64,000 bases of DNA from JACIYW01 sp014359745 (GCA_050433985.1 JBNPWE010000007.1:1-64000); one strand, 5' to 3'; positions 1 to 8,844 are shown, counted from the stretch's first letter. Notes: generated by a model from the letters alone, not told the origin. Translations and numbers: made by a program.

Positions 1-524
1 CCATTATGGATGCCCTTGGGAACCACGATGCCGAACTCGCCAAGATGCGCACGCATGGCGTCATGCTGGAAGCATGCCTCTGGCATGACGATCCGGGTCT
101 GCTGGCGCACCAGAAACTCCCGCGCGTTGCGCCGAAGGCGCACCGCCGGTGCGACGTGGGTCATGAGCCGCGCCTGCGTCTCTTCACTCTTCACGGGAAC
201 AAATCGCATGGAGGGACGCGACACGGCTTCGCAGATTGCCGCGGCATCGGCGGCATCTGTCTTGCCCCGCTTGACGTAGCCTTTGACATAGCTCGGCTGC
301 ATCAGCCGGACGTCATGCCCGAGCTTGTTCAATTCGCGCGCCCGGTAATGCGCGCTGGCGCAGGCTTCCATGCCGATCAGGCAGGGTGGCTGGCGTTGAA
401 AGAACTCCAGCATCTGGTTACGCCGAAGCTGGCGGCGCAGCAGAACACGCCCTTCCGCGTCTACGCCGTGCAGATGGAAAACAGACTTCGCAAGATCGAT
501 CCCGATTGTGGTAACATCGTCCAT
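1..524 (-). CDS. IS110/IS1111-family DEDD transposase, 5' part (runs off the left edge)
   Basis: Reading leftwards from the ATG at 522-524 gives about 174 codons with no stop before the window edge. The RuvC-like DEDD catalytic set typical of IS110 transposases is visible: D10 in GIDLAK, E53 in GMEACASAH, and D90/D93 in KTDAADA. A purine-rich AAAGGGAG stretch lies just upstream of the start. The C-terminal serine domain is outside the window. Between residues about 120 and 160 the protein seems longer than I expect for the family, at two places rich in short palindromes (see findings). Family assignment is firm; whether the element is complete cannot be judged. Confidence 0.88.
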   Translation of the reverse strand, partial: MDDVTTIGIDLAKSVFHLHGVDAEGRVLLRRQLRRNQMLEFFQRQPPCLIGMEACASAHYRARELNKLGHDVRLMQPSYVKGYVKRGKTDAADAAAICEAVSRPSMRFVPVKSEETQARLMTHVAPAVRLRRNAREFLVRQQTRIVMPEACFQHDAMRAHLGEFGIVVPKGIHN

Positions 525-625
525 GGATGGCTCCCTTTGTTGGTGATGTTCACAGCACCCAACATGGCACATTGCGATGCCGGAAGCGGGAGCCATCCAC
601 TTCATCAATGGCGCATCAATGGCTC
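524..625. mobile_element. Candidate non-coding left end of the IS110-family element with a 12-bp inverted repeat
   Basis: About 100 bp separate the transposase start from the first IS66-like codons. The stretch holds a perfect 12-bp inverted repeat, TGGATGGCTCCC at 524-535 and GGGAGCCATCCA at 588-599, and then a 10-bp direct repeat CATCAATGGC at 603-612 and 614-623. IS110-family elements carry non-coding ends that specify a bridge RNA and, in the IS1111 subgroup, subterminal inverted repeats. I infer that this is the element end abutting the IS66 remnant. The exact boundary cannot be fixed here because these elements often make no target duplication. Confidence 0.45.
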
Positions 626-1153
626 ACCCTGCGCCGCATCGCCCGGATCTACAAGATCGAGGCCAGCGTCCGGGGCTGTTCACCTGAGGAACGCCTGGCC
701 GCCCGCCAAGCGCAATCGGCCCCGCTGATCGCAGGCTTCCGCCTCTGGCTGACCCATCAGCGCAGCGTCGTTCGGGAAAACGATCTCCCAGATCGTTTTC
801 TGATCCTCACGACCTCTGCCAAATCCCGTCTGGGCGAGAAGCTTGGCTATATCCACCGGCACTGGGACGTGTTGCAAATCTTCCTGACCGATGGCCGCAT
901 CGAGATGGACACCAACCCGGTCGAAAACACCATCAGGCCCATAACCCTCAATCGCGAGAACGCGCTCTTCGCGGGGTATGACGAGGGCGGCAGAACCTGG
1001 GCACGCATGGCCTCGCTCATTGAAACCTGCAAGCTGAACGCGGTCGATCCCCACGCCTACTTGCGCGATACACTAACCCCCATCGCCGACGGTCATCCCG
1101 TGTCACGCATCGATGACCTTATGCCATGGGCGTTCCAAAAGCCGTCAAGTTGA
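625..1153 (+). pseudogene. IS66-family transposase (TnpC), C-terminal remnant
   Basis: An open frame matches the last ~175 residues of IS66 TnpC: RRIARIYKIEASVRG, the block NPVENTIRP that carries the final catalytic glutamate, the FAGYDEGG segment, and the tail LIETCKLNAVDPHAYL. The N-terminal leucine zipper, zinc-finger region and the first two catalytic acidic residues are missing, so it cannot be active. The 5' truncation coincides with the adjoining IS110-type end. Downstream, ACCGCTTAT near 1173-1182 resembles the inverted complement of the usual IS66 terminus (GTAAGCG), so the right end is probably preserved to about 1182. Confidence 0.85.
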
Positions 1154-1241
1154 AATCCCAACGGGGTTCAGATACCGCTTATGGTTGATCGGTGGCGGCG
1201 GGCGGACAACGCTGTCATGGTCGGATCAGGGGGGGCGGGCC

Positions 1242-1829
1242 ATGCAGAAGCTACAGGTTCAGGGGGTGCATCACATCACGTTGGTGGGCGCCGACCGGGA
1301 AACATCCATCGGGTTCTGGGAAGGGGTGCTGGGCATGCCCTTCGTGTTCGAGCAGCCCAATCTGGACAATTCCGGCGAAAGCCATCTTTATTTCGATCCG
1401 GGGGACGGGCGGCTGATCACAGTCTTCACCAACGAGGCGCGGGCGCCGGGCGCGGCGCCGGTGCCGCAGGGCCTTGGCGCGGTGCATCATCTGGCGTTCA
1501 ACGTGTCGCGCGCGGTGTTTGCGCAGGCGGTGACGCGGCTGGATGCGCGCAGGATCGGGCATAGCGGGGTGAAGGACCGCGGGTTCATGGACTCGATCTA
1601 TTTTCGCGACCCTTTGGGGCTGCTGATCGAACTGGCAACTTACAAGTTCGAACCGCCGGTGGGGTTCACCCATGCCGAGGTGCTGCTGGAAGCGCACCGG
1701 CTGCGGGTGGAACGCGGCGATTACAACATCACCGAGGTGCACCTGGCCGATGCGATCGAGGAAATGGTGGAGGCCAGCCGCGACAGCCTGTCGGACGACC
1801 GCGCGCCGCGCGATCCCTACCGGCCCTAG
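1242..1829 (+). CDS. VOC-superfamily (glyoxalase/ring-cleavage dioxygenase) protein
   Basis: This 195-residue protein has two paired beta-alpha-beta-beta-beta modules. The first starts VQGVHHITLVG with an SHLYFDPG strand; the second starts GAVHHLAFNV and ends LLIELATYKF. The paired His/Glu positions are those used to bind a divalent metal in the VOC fold. The substrate cannot be predicted, and ring-cleaving dioxygenase or glyoxalase-like activity are both possible. The ATG at 1242 follows a G-rich ribosome-binding region and begins right before the first VOC strand. Its 3' end overlaps the convergent metal transporter by 4 bp. It is the first intact chromosomal gene right of the IS debris. 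Confidence 0.8.
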   Translation: MQKLQVQGVHHITLVGADRETSIGFWEGVLGMPFVFEQPNLDNSGESHLYFDPGDGRLITVFTNEARAPGAAPVPQGLGAVHHLAFNVSRAVFAQAVTRLDARRIGHSGVKDRGFMDSIYFRDPLGLLIELATYKFEPPVGFTHAEVLLEAHRLRVERGDYNITEVHLADAIEEMVEASRDSLSDDRAPRDPYRP

Positions 1830-2746
1830 CGGTCAGGCGGGCGAACGTGGCCAAAGGTCTGCTGCCCCAGGCAGGCGTGAGTGGAACACTCTATCTCCAG
1901 CGTGGAGTGGTGGATATCGTGCACCTCTGCCAGGTGGCGTTTGAGGCGGGCCTTGATCGCATCGGCCTGATCCCAGGCACCGCCAGGGATCACCACATGG
2001 GCATCAAGGGTGCTGTTGTGTTCATCGATCTGCCAGAGGTGGGCGTGGTGGATATCGGCCACCCCCGCAACCTTGCGCAGATCGGCGACAAGGCCTTCGG
2101 CGCCGCCTGCCTTTGGGCTGCCCATCATCAGGATGCGGATCACCGGGCGGATTTCATGGAACGACATCCACAGGATATATCCCGCGATCCCCAGGGTGAT
2201 CAGCGGATCGGCGATGCGCCAGTCATAAAGCAGGATAAGCGTGCCCGCGACGATGACCGCGACAGAGCCAAGCGCATCGGCGAGATTGTGCAGGAATGCG
2301 GCGCGGATGTTCAGGCTGGTTTTCGACATCTTCCAGGTCAGGAACGCGGTTGCCAGATCGATCAGCAGCGCCACCCCGGCGATGATGACGATCATCCAGC
2401 CATCCACCCCGCGCGGATCGAAGACGCGCAGGACCGCCTCGTACAGCAGGTAAAACCCGATGAGGATCAGCGTGGTGTAATTGATCAGGGCCGCCACCAC
2501 CTCGGCCCGGCCATAGCCAAAGGTCATGTCGGGGTTGGCCGGGCGGCGGGCGATCCTGCGCGCGCCGAACGCGATGATCAGCGACACCGCGTCCGAAAGG
2601 TTGTGCAGCGCGTCGGCCATCAGCGCAAGGCTGCCCGACAGAAGCCCGCCGATGAACTGCACCACCGTCAGGCCAAGGTTCACCGCGACCGCAAGCGCGA
2701 GGTTGCGGTCGCCCGCGTCGGCGTGGTGGTGGTGATCGTGGCCCAT
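1826..2746 (-). CDS. Cation diffusion facilitator (CDF) Zn/Co/Cd efflux transporter
   Basis: This 306-residue inner-membrane protein exports divalent metals by proton antiport. It starts with a histidine-rich MGHDHHHHAD tail and has six predicted membrane segments. Two HxxxD metal-site motifs are present: HNLSD in segment 2 and HNLAD in segment 5. The C-terminal cytoplasmic domain (about 210-290) contains the HHAHLW and DIHHSTLEIE strands of the dimerising regulatory domain. The pattern fits the ZitB/CzcD branch. No metal-responsive regulator is adjacent. Metal specificity is inferred only from the family. Confidence 0.92.
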   Translation of the reverse strand: MGHDHHHHADAGDRNLALAVAVNLGLTVVQFIGGLLSGSLALMADALHNLSDAVSLIIAFGARRIARRPANPDMTFGYGRAEVVAALINYTTLILIGFYLLYEAVLRVFDPRGVDGWMIVIIAGVALLIDLATAFLTWKMSKTSLNIRAAFLHNLADALGSVAVIVAGTLILLYDWRIADPLITLGIAGYILWMSFHEIRPVIRILMMGSPKAGGAEGLVADLRKVAGVADIHHAHLWQIDEHNSTLDAHVVIPGGAWDQADAIKARLKRHLAEVHDIHHSTLEIECSTHACLGQQTFGHVRPPDR

Positions 2747-2899
2747 GCTGGGTTCCGTTTCGAATGCCCCGTTTCGATTGCCCGGTGCCGGTGGCCATCC
2801 CTAGCGCTGGGCAGGGTGAACCGCAAGGCGGGGCCGGGGTTGACGGCAGGGTCTGGCCGGGGTGTGGTGGGCGCACCCGCCCATGTCAGGACACCGCGC

Positions 2900-3280
2900 A
2901 TGACCCATCGTTTCACCTGCCGCGTCTATTACGAGGATACCGATCTGGCCGGGATCGTCTATTACGCCAATTACCTGAAGTTCATCGAACGGGCGCGCAG
3001 CGAATGGGTGCGGGGGCTGGGCATCGATCAGGCGGCCCTGCGCGCTTTGGGGCATGTGTTTGCCGTGCGCCGGGTGGTGGCCGATTATCTGGCCCCGGCG
3101 CGGTTCGACGACCTGCTGGAGGTGACAACCGTGCAGCGGCGCGCGACGGGCGCGCGGATCGGGCTGTGGCAAGAGGTCTGGCGCGGGGATCGGTGCCTTT
3201 TTACCGCCGAGGTGGATCTGGTGTTCCTGACGCTTGACGGGCGCCCGGCCCGCATTCCGGCGGAGTTTCGCCGAGGCTGA
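2900..3280 (+). CDS. ybgC: Acyl-CoA thioesterase YbgC (Tol-Pal associated)
   Basis: This 126-residue single hotdog-fold protein is the first gene of the tol-pal cluster. The YbgC signature YYEDTDLAGIVYYANYL is present, including the catalytic Asp in EDTD and the following Tyr/Asn positions. YbgC hydrolyses acyl-CoA thioesters, and its conserved linkage to tol-pal suggests a role in envelope phospholipid handling. I chose the ATG at 2900 because the protein then begins MTHRFTCRVYYEDTD as in other family members. The same frame is open for another ~350 codons upstream, but that part is the antisense of the CDF gene. Confidence 0.93.
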   Translation: MTHRFTCRVYYEDTDLAGIVYYANYLKFIERARSEWVRGLGIDQAALRALGHVFAVRRVVADYLAPARFDDLLEVTTVQRRATGARIGLWQEVWRGDRCLFTAEVDLVFLTLDGRPARIPAEFRRG

Positions 3281-3415
3281 GCGTCGAGGCTTGGTGTCGC
3301 GCCCGGCGGGCATCGCCGCTTGCGCAAGGCCTATGGCATCGGGCGTGAAAACCGGGTAGAGTCGCTTGCAAACAAAGGGCTGCCGACAGACGCGGCCAAA
3401 AGAGGCGGGCAGGCT

Positions 3416-4111
3416 ATGAACACGGAAACCCTTGCGTTGGGGCAAGAGATCGATTTCTCGCTTCTGGCGCTGTTCCTGCGGGCGACATTTACGGTCAAGC
3501 TGGTGATGCTGGTACTGATGCTGGCATCGGTGTGGTCTTGGGCGATCATCATCCAGAAACACCTTGTCTTTCGCGCGGCGCGGCAGGCGGGCGGCGAATT
3601 TGACGCGGCGTTCTGGTCGGGAGAGCCGCTGGACGAGCTTTTCGAGCAGATCGGGGGTGAGCCTGCCAATGCCTCGGAAACCATTTTCATGGCGGGGATG
3701 GTCGAATGGCGGCGCAGCCACCGCGATGACGGGCGGCTGATTGCCGGGGCGGGCGCGCGCATCGACCGGTCGATGGATGTGGCGATTTCCAAACAGGCCG
3801 AGGGGCTGAACCGCGGGCTGTCGCTGCTGGCGACGGTGGGATCGACCGCGCCCTTTGTCGGGCTGTTCGGCACCGTCTGGGGGATCAAGCACGCGTTCGA
3901 GCAGATCGCGATTTCCCAGAACACCAATCTGGCGGTGGTGGCGCCGGGCATTGCCGAAGCGCTGCTGGCCACGGCGCTGGGCCTTGTGGCCGCGATCCCG
4001 GCGGTGGTGTTCTACAACAAGCTGTCGGCCGATAGTGAACGCATCGTCGCGGGGTACGAGGCCTTTGCCGATGAATTTTCCACCATCCTGTCGCGCCAGC
4101 TGGACGCCTGA
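3416..4111 (+). CDS. tolQ: Tol-Pal system proton channel subunit TolQ
   Basis: This 231-residue MotA/TolQ/ExbB-family inner-membrane protein forms, with TolR, the proton channel that energises TolA. Three membrane segments are apparent, near residues 15-40, 135-160 and 175-195, with a large cytoplasmic loop between the first two. The segment VGSTAPFVGLFGTVWGI matches the conserved second-helix motif. The start at 3416 follows a purine-rich AAAAGAGGCGGG tract. It lies 3 bp upstream of tolR. The pathway acts in outer-membrane constriction at division and in envelope integrity. Confidence 0.96.
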   Translation: MNTETLALGQEIDFSLLALFLRATFTVKLVMLVLMLASVWSWAIIIQKHLVFRAARQAGGEFDAAFWSGEPLDELFEQIGGEPANASETIFMAGMVEWRRSHRDDGRLIAGAGARIDRSMDVAISKQAEGLNRGLSLLATVGSTAPFVGLFGTVWGIKHAFEQIAISQNTNLAVVAPGIAEALLATALGLVAAIPAVVFYNKLSADSERIVAGYEAFADEFSTILSRQLDA

Positions 4112-4114
4112 GCG

Positions 4115-4594
4115 ATGGGGGCCGCGACGGTTTCAGGATCGGGTGGCAGCGGGCGGCGGGGCCGCAGGCGCGGCCGTGGCGGTGCGCGGCCGATGTCGGA
4201 AATCAATGTCACGCCGTTTGTGGATGTGATGCTGGTGCTCCTGATCATCTTCATGGTGGCGGCGCCGCTGCTGACGGTGGGCGTGCCGGTCAAGCTGCCG
4301 GAAACGGCGGCAAGCGCGCTGCCGACCGAACGCGAGGAACCGTTGACCATCACCCTGACCACCGAGGGCGGGATGATGATCCAGACCACCGAGGTGGCGG
4401 GCGATGACCTGATCCCGCAACTGCGCGCGATCGGGGCCGAACGCAAGGACAAGAAGGTGTTCCTGCGCGCCGATGGCGCGATCCCCTATGCGCGCGTCGT
4501 CGAGGTGATGGGCGCGCTGAATGCCGCGGGGTTTCATGACATCGGGCTGGTGACGGAAACCGGGGGGCCGACGTTTGACGGGCGTGGGAACTAG
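4115..4594 (+). CDS. tolR: Tol-Pal system protein TolR (ExbD family)
   Basis: This 159-residue protein is anchored by a single membrane helix at about residues 34-52, preceded by a basic Gly/Arg-rich cytoplasmic tail. The helix carries the conserved proton-path aspartate (D37 in PFVDVML). The periplasmic part (about 60-159) has the ExbD/TolR fold, with strands around LTITLTTEGG and VFLRADGAIPYARVVEVM. It partners TolQ and TolA. Translational coupling to tolQ is likely given the 3-bp spacer, and tolA follows after 9 bp. Confidence 0.95.
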   Translation: MGAATVSGSGGSGRRGRRRGRGGARPMSEINVTPFVDVMLVLLIIFMVAAPLLTVGVPVKLPETAASALPTEREEPLTITLTTEGGMMIQTTEVAGDDLIPQLRAIGAERKDKKVFLRADGAIPYARVVEVMGALNAAGFHDIGLVTETGGPTFDGRGN

Positions 4595-4603
4595 GGCCGG
4601 GCC

Positions 4604-5896
4604 ATGGACACCGGAACGAAAATATCGGCGGTCGGGCATGCGGGCCTGATCCTGTGGGCGATGGTGGGCGGGCTGTTCAATGCGCCGCCGCCGCCGCCCG
4701 CGCCTGCGGCCACGGATGTTTCGCTGATATCAGAGGCGGAATTTGCGGCGCTGCAACCGCCCGGCGCGGCCCCGTCGGTGTCGCGATCCGCACCGGCGCG
4801 GCCCACACCGGTCGCGCCCGAAACGGCGCCCGACCCAAAACCCAGCCCCGATGCGCGCCCCGCAGGTCGGGCCCCGGCGCCCAATCCTGCCGCAAGGCCC
4901 GATGCCACCCCCCCCGATGCCCCTCCCAGGGTGATCCCGCCGCAACAGGCGCCAAGGCCGCAGGCAGCACCCGCGCCCGCCAACACCCCGCCGCCGCCCG
5001 CATCCGACACGGCCACGATCGTGCCCGCCCCCTCGGCCAGCCCGCGCGCGGCCGAACGTGTGGCCCCCACCCCTGCGCCCGCCCCCGCGCCCGATGCCCG
5101 CGTGTCGGACCGCGTGCGGCAAAGCGTGGCCCCCGATGCCGCCGCCACCACCCCGAAAGAGGCGCAAGAGGCCGAGGCGCCCAAGGCCGCCACCACCCGG
5201 ATCATCACCGAGGCCACCCCGAAAGGCGAGGATGCGCCCGCGCCCCCGGCGCCGCGCGCCCCCGATGCCTCGCCCCGCCCCCGGTCGCGGCCCGCGCCCC
5301 CGGTCGAGGTTGCGGCGAAGCCCGAACCCGCAAAGACCGAACCCGCAAGGCCCGAACCCGCAAGGCCCGAACCCGCAAAGACCGCATCCCCGGTTGAGAA
5401 GCCGGCGGGAAAACAATCGGCGGAAAAACAAAAAGAAAAACCGGCAGCGGAACCGGCCGCCCCCCCGCGTGATGCGATCGCCGAGGCGCTTGCCGCCGCA
5501 CTTTCGGGCGCGCCCGAACCGACAGAATCGTCCGAACCGACATCGCCCGAACCGACGGCGCCGCCCGGTGCCCCGTCGGGCCCGCCGCTGACCGGGGCGG
5601 AAACGACCGGTCTGCGCCGGGCGATCAGCCAGTGCTGGAACCTTGGATCTTCGTCCACCGATGCAATGCGCACCACCGTGGTGGTTGGGGTGACGATGAA
5701 GCCCGACGGCAGCGCCGAAGCTGTCCGGCTGATCTCATCGGACGGGCCGAATGACCGGGCAACCGGCACCGCCTTTGACGCGGCGCGCCGGGCGATCCTG
5801 CGCTGTGTGGTCAATGCCGATCTGCCGGCCGACAAATATGAAAGCTGGCGAGAGATCGAAATGGTGTTCAACCCCGATGGGATGCGTCTGAGATGA
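4604..5896 (+). CDS. tolA: Cell envelope integrity protein TolA
   Basis: This 430-residue protein spans the periplasm and links TolQR to TolB/Pal. An N-terminal membrane helix (about 10-28) is followed by a very long low-complexity Pro/Ala/Glu/Lys region (about 29-325). Near 5320-5390 that region contains tandem copies of a PEPA(K/R) unit. The C-terminal globular TolA domain (about 326-430) includes LRRAISQCWN and ILRCVVNADL, whose two cysteines match the domain disulfide. The identification rests on that domain and on position; the linker evolves freely. Confidence 0.93.
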   Translation: MDTGTKISAVGHAGLILWAMVGGLFNAPPPPPAPAATDVSLISEAEFAALQPPGAAPSVSRSAPARPTPVAPETAPDPKPSPDARPAGRAPAPNPAARPDATPPDAPPRVIPPQQAPRPQAAPAPANTPPPPASDTATIVPAPSASPRAAERVAPTPAPAPAPDARVSDRVRQSVAPDAAATTPKEAQEAEAPKAATTRIITEATPKGEDAPAPPAPRAPDASPRPRSRPAPPVEVAAKPEPAKTEPARPEPARPEPAKTASPVEKPAGKQSAEKQKEKPAAEPAAPPRDAIAEALAAALSGAPEPTESSEPTSPEPTAPPGAPSGPPLTGAETTGLRRAISQCWNLGSSSTDAMRTTVVVGVTMKPDGSAEAVRLISSDGPNDRATGTAFDAARRAILRCVVNADLPADKYESWREIEMVFNPDGMRLR

Positions 5897-5984
5897 GCGG
5901 TTGTTGCAACCATCGGCGATATTTTGCGCCCGGTGCGGGCGAAAGCGCCCGAACTGTGCTATCCGATACCCTGATTTGCCCCAG

Positions 5985-7397
5985 ATGAGGCCCGTGATGA
6001 TCCTTGCGTCGAATTTTTCAAACTTGCCACACCGCGCAGCACCCGCCCTGTCGCGCCTAGCCCATCGGGGGGGCGGCCTGTTGCGGGCCTTGGCCGCTGG
6101 CGCGCTGATCGCGCTGGGCGGCACCCTGCCCGCGCTGGGGCAATCGGGCCCGCTGCGCATCGAGATCACCGAAGGCGTGATAGAGCCGCTGCCCTTTGCG
6201 GTGCCCGATTTCATCGCCGAGACCGGCACGGCGGGGCAATATGCCCGCGATCTGGCGCGGGTGATCGCCGCCGATCTGTCCGGCACCGGCCTGTTTCGCG
6301 AGATCCCGGCCAGCGCCCATATCGGCCGGATCACGAATTTTGACAGCCCGGTGCAATATGCCGACTGGCGGGCGATCAATGCGCAGGCGTTGATCACCGG
6401 GGCGGTGGCGGTTTCCGGCAACCGGCTGGTGGTGAAATTCCGGCTGTTCGATGTGTTCTCCAACCGGCCGCTGGGCGATGGGCTGCAATTCGCGGGCACC
6501 ACCGATGGCTGGCGGCGCATGGCGCACAAGGTTGCCGATGCCGCCTATGGCCGGATCACCGGCGAGGGCGGCTATTTCGACAGCCGGGTGGTGTTCGTTT
6601 CGGAATCCGGGTCCAAGGGCAACCGGCAGAAACGCCTGGCGATCATGGATCAGGACGGGGCCAACCTGAAATATCTGACCGATGCGCGAGCCCTGGTGCT
6701 GGCGCCACGGTTTTCGCCCACCGGCGACCGGATCCTTTACACCAGCTATGAAACCGGGTTTCCGCAGATCTATCTGATGGATGTGGCCAGCCTGTCGCGC
6801 CGGGTGCTGGAGGATCAGCCAGGCACGATGACCTTTGCGCCGCGCTTTGCCCCGGACGGGCGCAGGGTGGTGTTCTCGCTGTCGAACGGCGGCAACACCG
6901 ATCTTTACGCGCTGGATATCGGCGGCGGCGCGGCGCGGCGGCTGACCAACACCCCCGCGATCGAAACCGCGCCAAGCTATTCGCCCGATGGCCGTCAGAT
7001 CGTGTTCGAAAGCGACCGGTCGGGTACGCAGCAGATTTACATCATGCCTGCGGATGGCGGCGAGGCGCGGCGCATCAGCGCGGGCGAGGGGCGCTATGGC
7101 ACCCCCGTCTGGTCGCCGCGCGGCGATCTGATCGCCTTTACCAAGCAGAACGCCGGGCGTTTCCACATCGGTGTCATGCGCACCGATGGCAGCGAGGAAC
7201 GGTTGCTGACCTCATCCTTCCTGGATGAGGGGCCGACATGGGCACCCAATGGCCGGGTGATCATGTTCACCCGCGAAAGCGCGGGGGCGGACGGCGCGCC
7301 GGCGCTCTATTCGGTGGATATATCGGGGCGCAACCTGCGGCGGGTGCCGGCACCGGGCGCCGCGTCTGACCCGGCGTGGTCGCCGCTCTTGCCCTGA
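5985..7397 (+). CDS. tolB: Tol-Pal system periplasmic beta-propeller protein TolB
   Basis: The protein is about 470 residues with a Sec signal peptide (hydrophobic core ALAAGALIALGGTLPALG). A mixed alpha/beta N-terminal domain comes next, and then a six-bladed WD40-like propeller in which motifs such as FSPTGDRILYTS, YSPDGRQIVFESDRSG and WSPRGDLIAF recur. TolB docks on Pal and on TolA. The ATG at 5985 is preferred and another at 5997 is possible; both keep the whole signal peptide. An 88-bp gap separates it from tolA. Confidence 0.95.
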   Translation: MRPVMILASNFSNLPHRAAPALSRLAHRGGGLLRALAAGALIALGGTLPALGQSGPLRIEITEGVIEPLPFAVPDFIAETGTAGQYARDLARVIAADLSGTGLFREIPASAHIGRITNFDSPVQYADWRAINAQALITGAVAVSGNRLVVKFRLFDVFSNRPLGDGLQFAGTTDGWRRMAHKVADAAYGRITGEGGYFDSRVVFVSESGSKGNRQKRLAIMDQDGANLKYLTDARALVLAPRFSPTGDRILYTSYETGFPQIYLMDVASLSRRVLEDQPGTMTFAPRFAPDGRRVVFSLSNGGNTDLYALDIGGGAARRLTNTPAIETAPSYSPDGRQIVFESDRSGTQQIYIMPADGGEARRISAGEGRYGTPVWSPRGDLIAFTKQNAGRFHIGVMRTDGSEERLLTSSFLDEGPTWAPNGRVIMFTRESAGADGAPALYSVDISGRNLRRVPAPGAASDPAWSPLLP

Positions 7398-7494
7398 GGG
7401 GCGTGTTGGGGGCCGTTTTCAACGGCCTTGCAAGATGTTAAGAACTGTTACAGAGCCAATCAAACCGCGCACAGCGCCACAAGGGATGCCTGCC

Positions 7495-8004
7495 ATGATG
7501 CTTCGTCTGCCTTCTGTTCTGCTTCTGGCCACGCTTGCGCTGGCCGCGTGCAACAATCCCGACCGCTTTGGCGGCGGAGGCGGCGCCGGGGCCGGTGGTG
7601 CCGGAGGGGCGGGCGGCTTGGGCAGCGCCAGCGATCCGGCCTCGGCGGCCTATTTCCAGACCTCGGTGGGTGACAGGGTGCTGTTCGCGGTGGATCAAAG
7701 CAGCCTGTCGGATCAGGCGCGCGGCGTGCTGGCCGGGCAAGCGCAATGGCTGACCACCAACAGCAATTACGCGGTGATCATCGAAGGGCACGCGGATGAA
7801 CGCGGCACGCGCGAATACAACCTTGCGCTGGGCGCGCGTCGGGCCAATGCGGTGCGCGAATACCTGATCAGCCAGGGTATTTCATCGGGCCGTATCCGCA
7901 CGGTAAGTTTCGGCAAGGAACGCCCGGTGGCGGTGTGTTCCGACGAAAGCTGCTATAGTCAGAACCGCCGTGCGGTGACGGTGATCACCGCTGGCCAAAG
8001 CTGA
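7495..8004 (+). CDS. pal: Peptidoglycan-associated lipoprotein Pal
   Basis: This is a 169-residue outer-membrane lipoprotein. The lipobox LALAAC sits about 20 residues after the chosen ATG. A glycine-rich linker (about 25-45) leads to an OmpA-like peptidoglycan-binding domain whose motif GHADERGTREYNLALGARRA contains the conserved Asp and Arg that bind meso-diaminopimelate. Upstream in-frame ATG codons at 7435 and 7486 would lengthen the signal peptide without changing the mature protein. It lies between tolB and cpoB in the usual order. Confidence 0.95.
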   Translation: MMLRLPSVLLLATLALAACNNPDRFGGGGGAGAGGAGGAGGLGSASDPASAAYFQTSVGDRVLFAVDQSSLSDQARGVLAGQAQWLTTNSNYAVIIEGHADERGTREYNLALGARRANAVREYLISQGISSGRIRTVSFGKERPVAVCSDESCYSQNRRAVTVITAGQS

Positions 8005-8019
8005 CGGATGGGGGGCGTG

Positions 8020-8844
8020 ATGCGCGTTGCTCTGGCGATCATCCTGTGCCTGCTGCCGCTTGCGGCACCGGCGCAGGACCGGGCGCAGGACCGGGCAAGG
8101 ACGCTGGCCGATATCCGGCAGGAACTGGTGGTGCTAAGCCAGGATGTGAACGGGCTAAAGCGGGAACTTTCGACCACCGGGTTGCCGCCGACAGCCGCGG
8201 GCGGCACGACGGCGCTGGAGCGGCTGGATGCGATAGAGCAGGCGTTGCAGGATCTGACCGCGCAGACCGAGGCGCTGGATTTTCGCATCAAGCGCGTGGT
8301 CGAGGATGGCACCAACCGCATCGGCGATCTGCAATTCCGCCTGACCGAACTTGAGGGCGGCGATGTGGCGGCACTGGGCAAGACCCTGCCGCTGGGCGGC
8401 GAGGCGGCGGTGGCCCCGGCACCCGCCGCGCCGGTGCCGGGGCCAGGCGGGCCGGAGCTTGCCGTGGGAGAAAAGGCGGATTTCGAGGCCGCGCAAGCGG
8501 CGCTGGAAGCGGGAAGCTTCGACAAGGCCGAAAAGCAATTCGCAAGGTTCGCCGAAACCTATCCCGGCGGCACCCTGGCCCATGAGGCGCATTACTATCG
8601 CGGCCAGGCGCTGAGCGCGCTGGGCGAAACCGCGCCCGCGGCGCGCGCCTATCTCGAAAGCTTTTCCGGCGCCCCCGATGGCAGGGTTGCCCCCGATGCG
8701 CTGTTGCAGCTTGGCCGCAGTCTGGGCGCGCTGGGGCAGGATCAGGATGCCTGCGTGACGCTGGATCAGGTGGGGGTGCGGTTTCCGGGCAGTGCCGCAG
8801 CGTCCGAGGCGGCGCTGGTGCGGCAGCGTTTCAACTGTCCTTGA
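8020..8844 (+). CDS. cpoB: Cell division coordinator CpoB (YbgF)
   Basis: This 274-residue periplasmic protein starts with a signal peptide (VALAIILCLLPLAAPAQ). A short coiled-coil region (about 30-110) follows, and then C-terminal tetratricopeptide-like repeats (about 155-270, for example FDKAEKQFARFAETYPGG and AHEAHYYRGQALSALGE). CpoB coordinates Tol action with peptidoglycan synthesis at the septum. The ATG at 8020 has a GGGGG tract six bases upstream and is preferred over the ATG at 8008. It closes the tol-pal unit and abuts tilS. Confidence 0.93.
   Translation: MRVALAIILCLLPLAAPAQDRAQDRARTLADIRQELVVLSQDVNGLKRELSTTGLPPTAAGGTTALERLDAIEQALQDLTAQTEALDFRIKRVVEDGTNRIGDLQFRLTELEGGDVAALGKTLPLGGEAAVAPAPAAPVPGPGGPELAVGEKADFEAAQAALEAGSFDKAEKQFARFAETYPGGTLAHEAHYYRGQALSALGETAPAARAYLESFSGAPDGRVAPDALLQLGRSLGALGQDQDACVTLDQVGVRFPGSAAASEAALVRQRFNCP

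Noticed and set aside
1847..2899. Upstream extension of the ybgC frame by ~350 codons.
   Set aside because: It is the antisense of the CDF transporter. YbgC proteins are about 130 residues and start at the MTHRF ATG.
5310..5400. Repeated PEPA(K/R) units in tolA as a possible mobile or CRISPR-like repeat.
   Set aside because: They are in-frame codon repeats inside the known low-complexity TolA linker, with no spacers.
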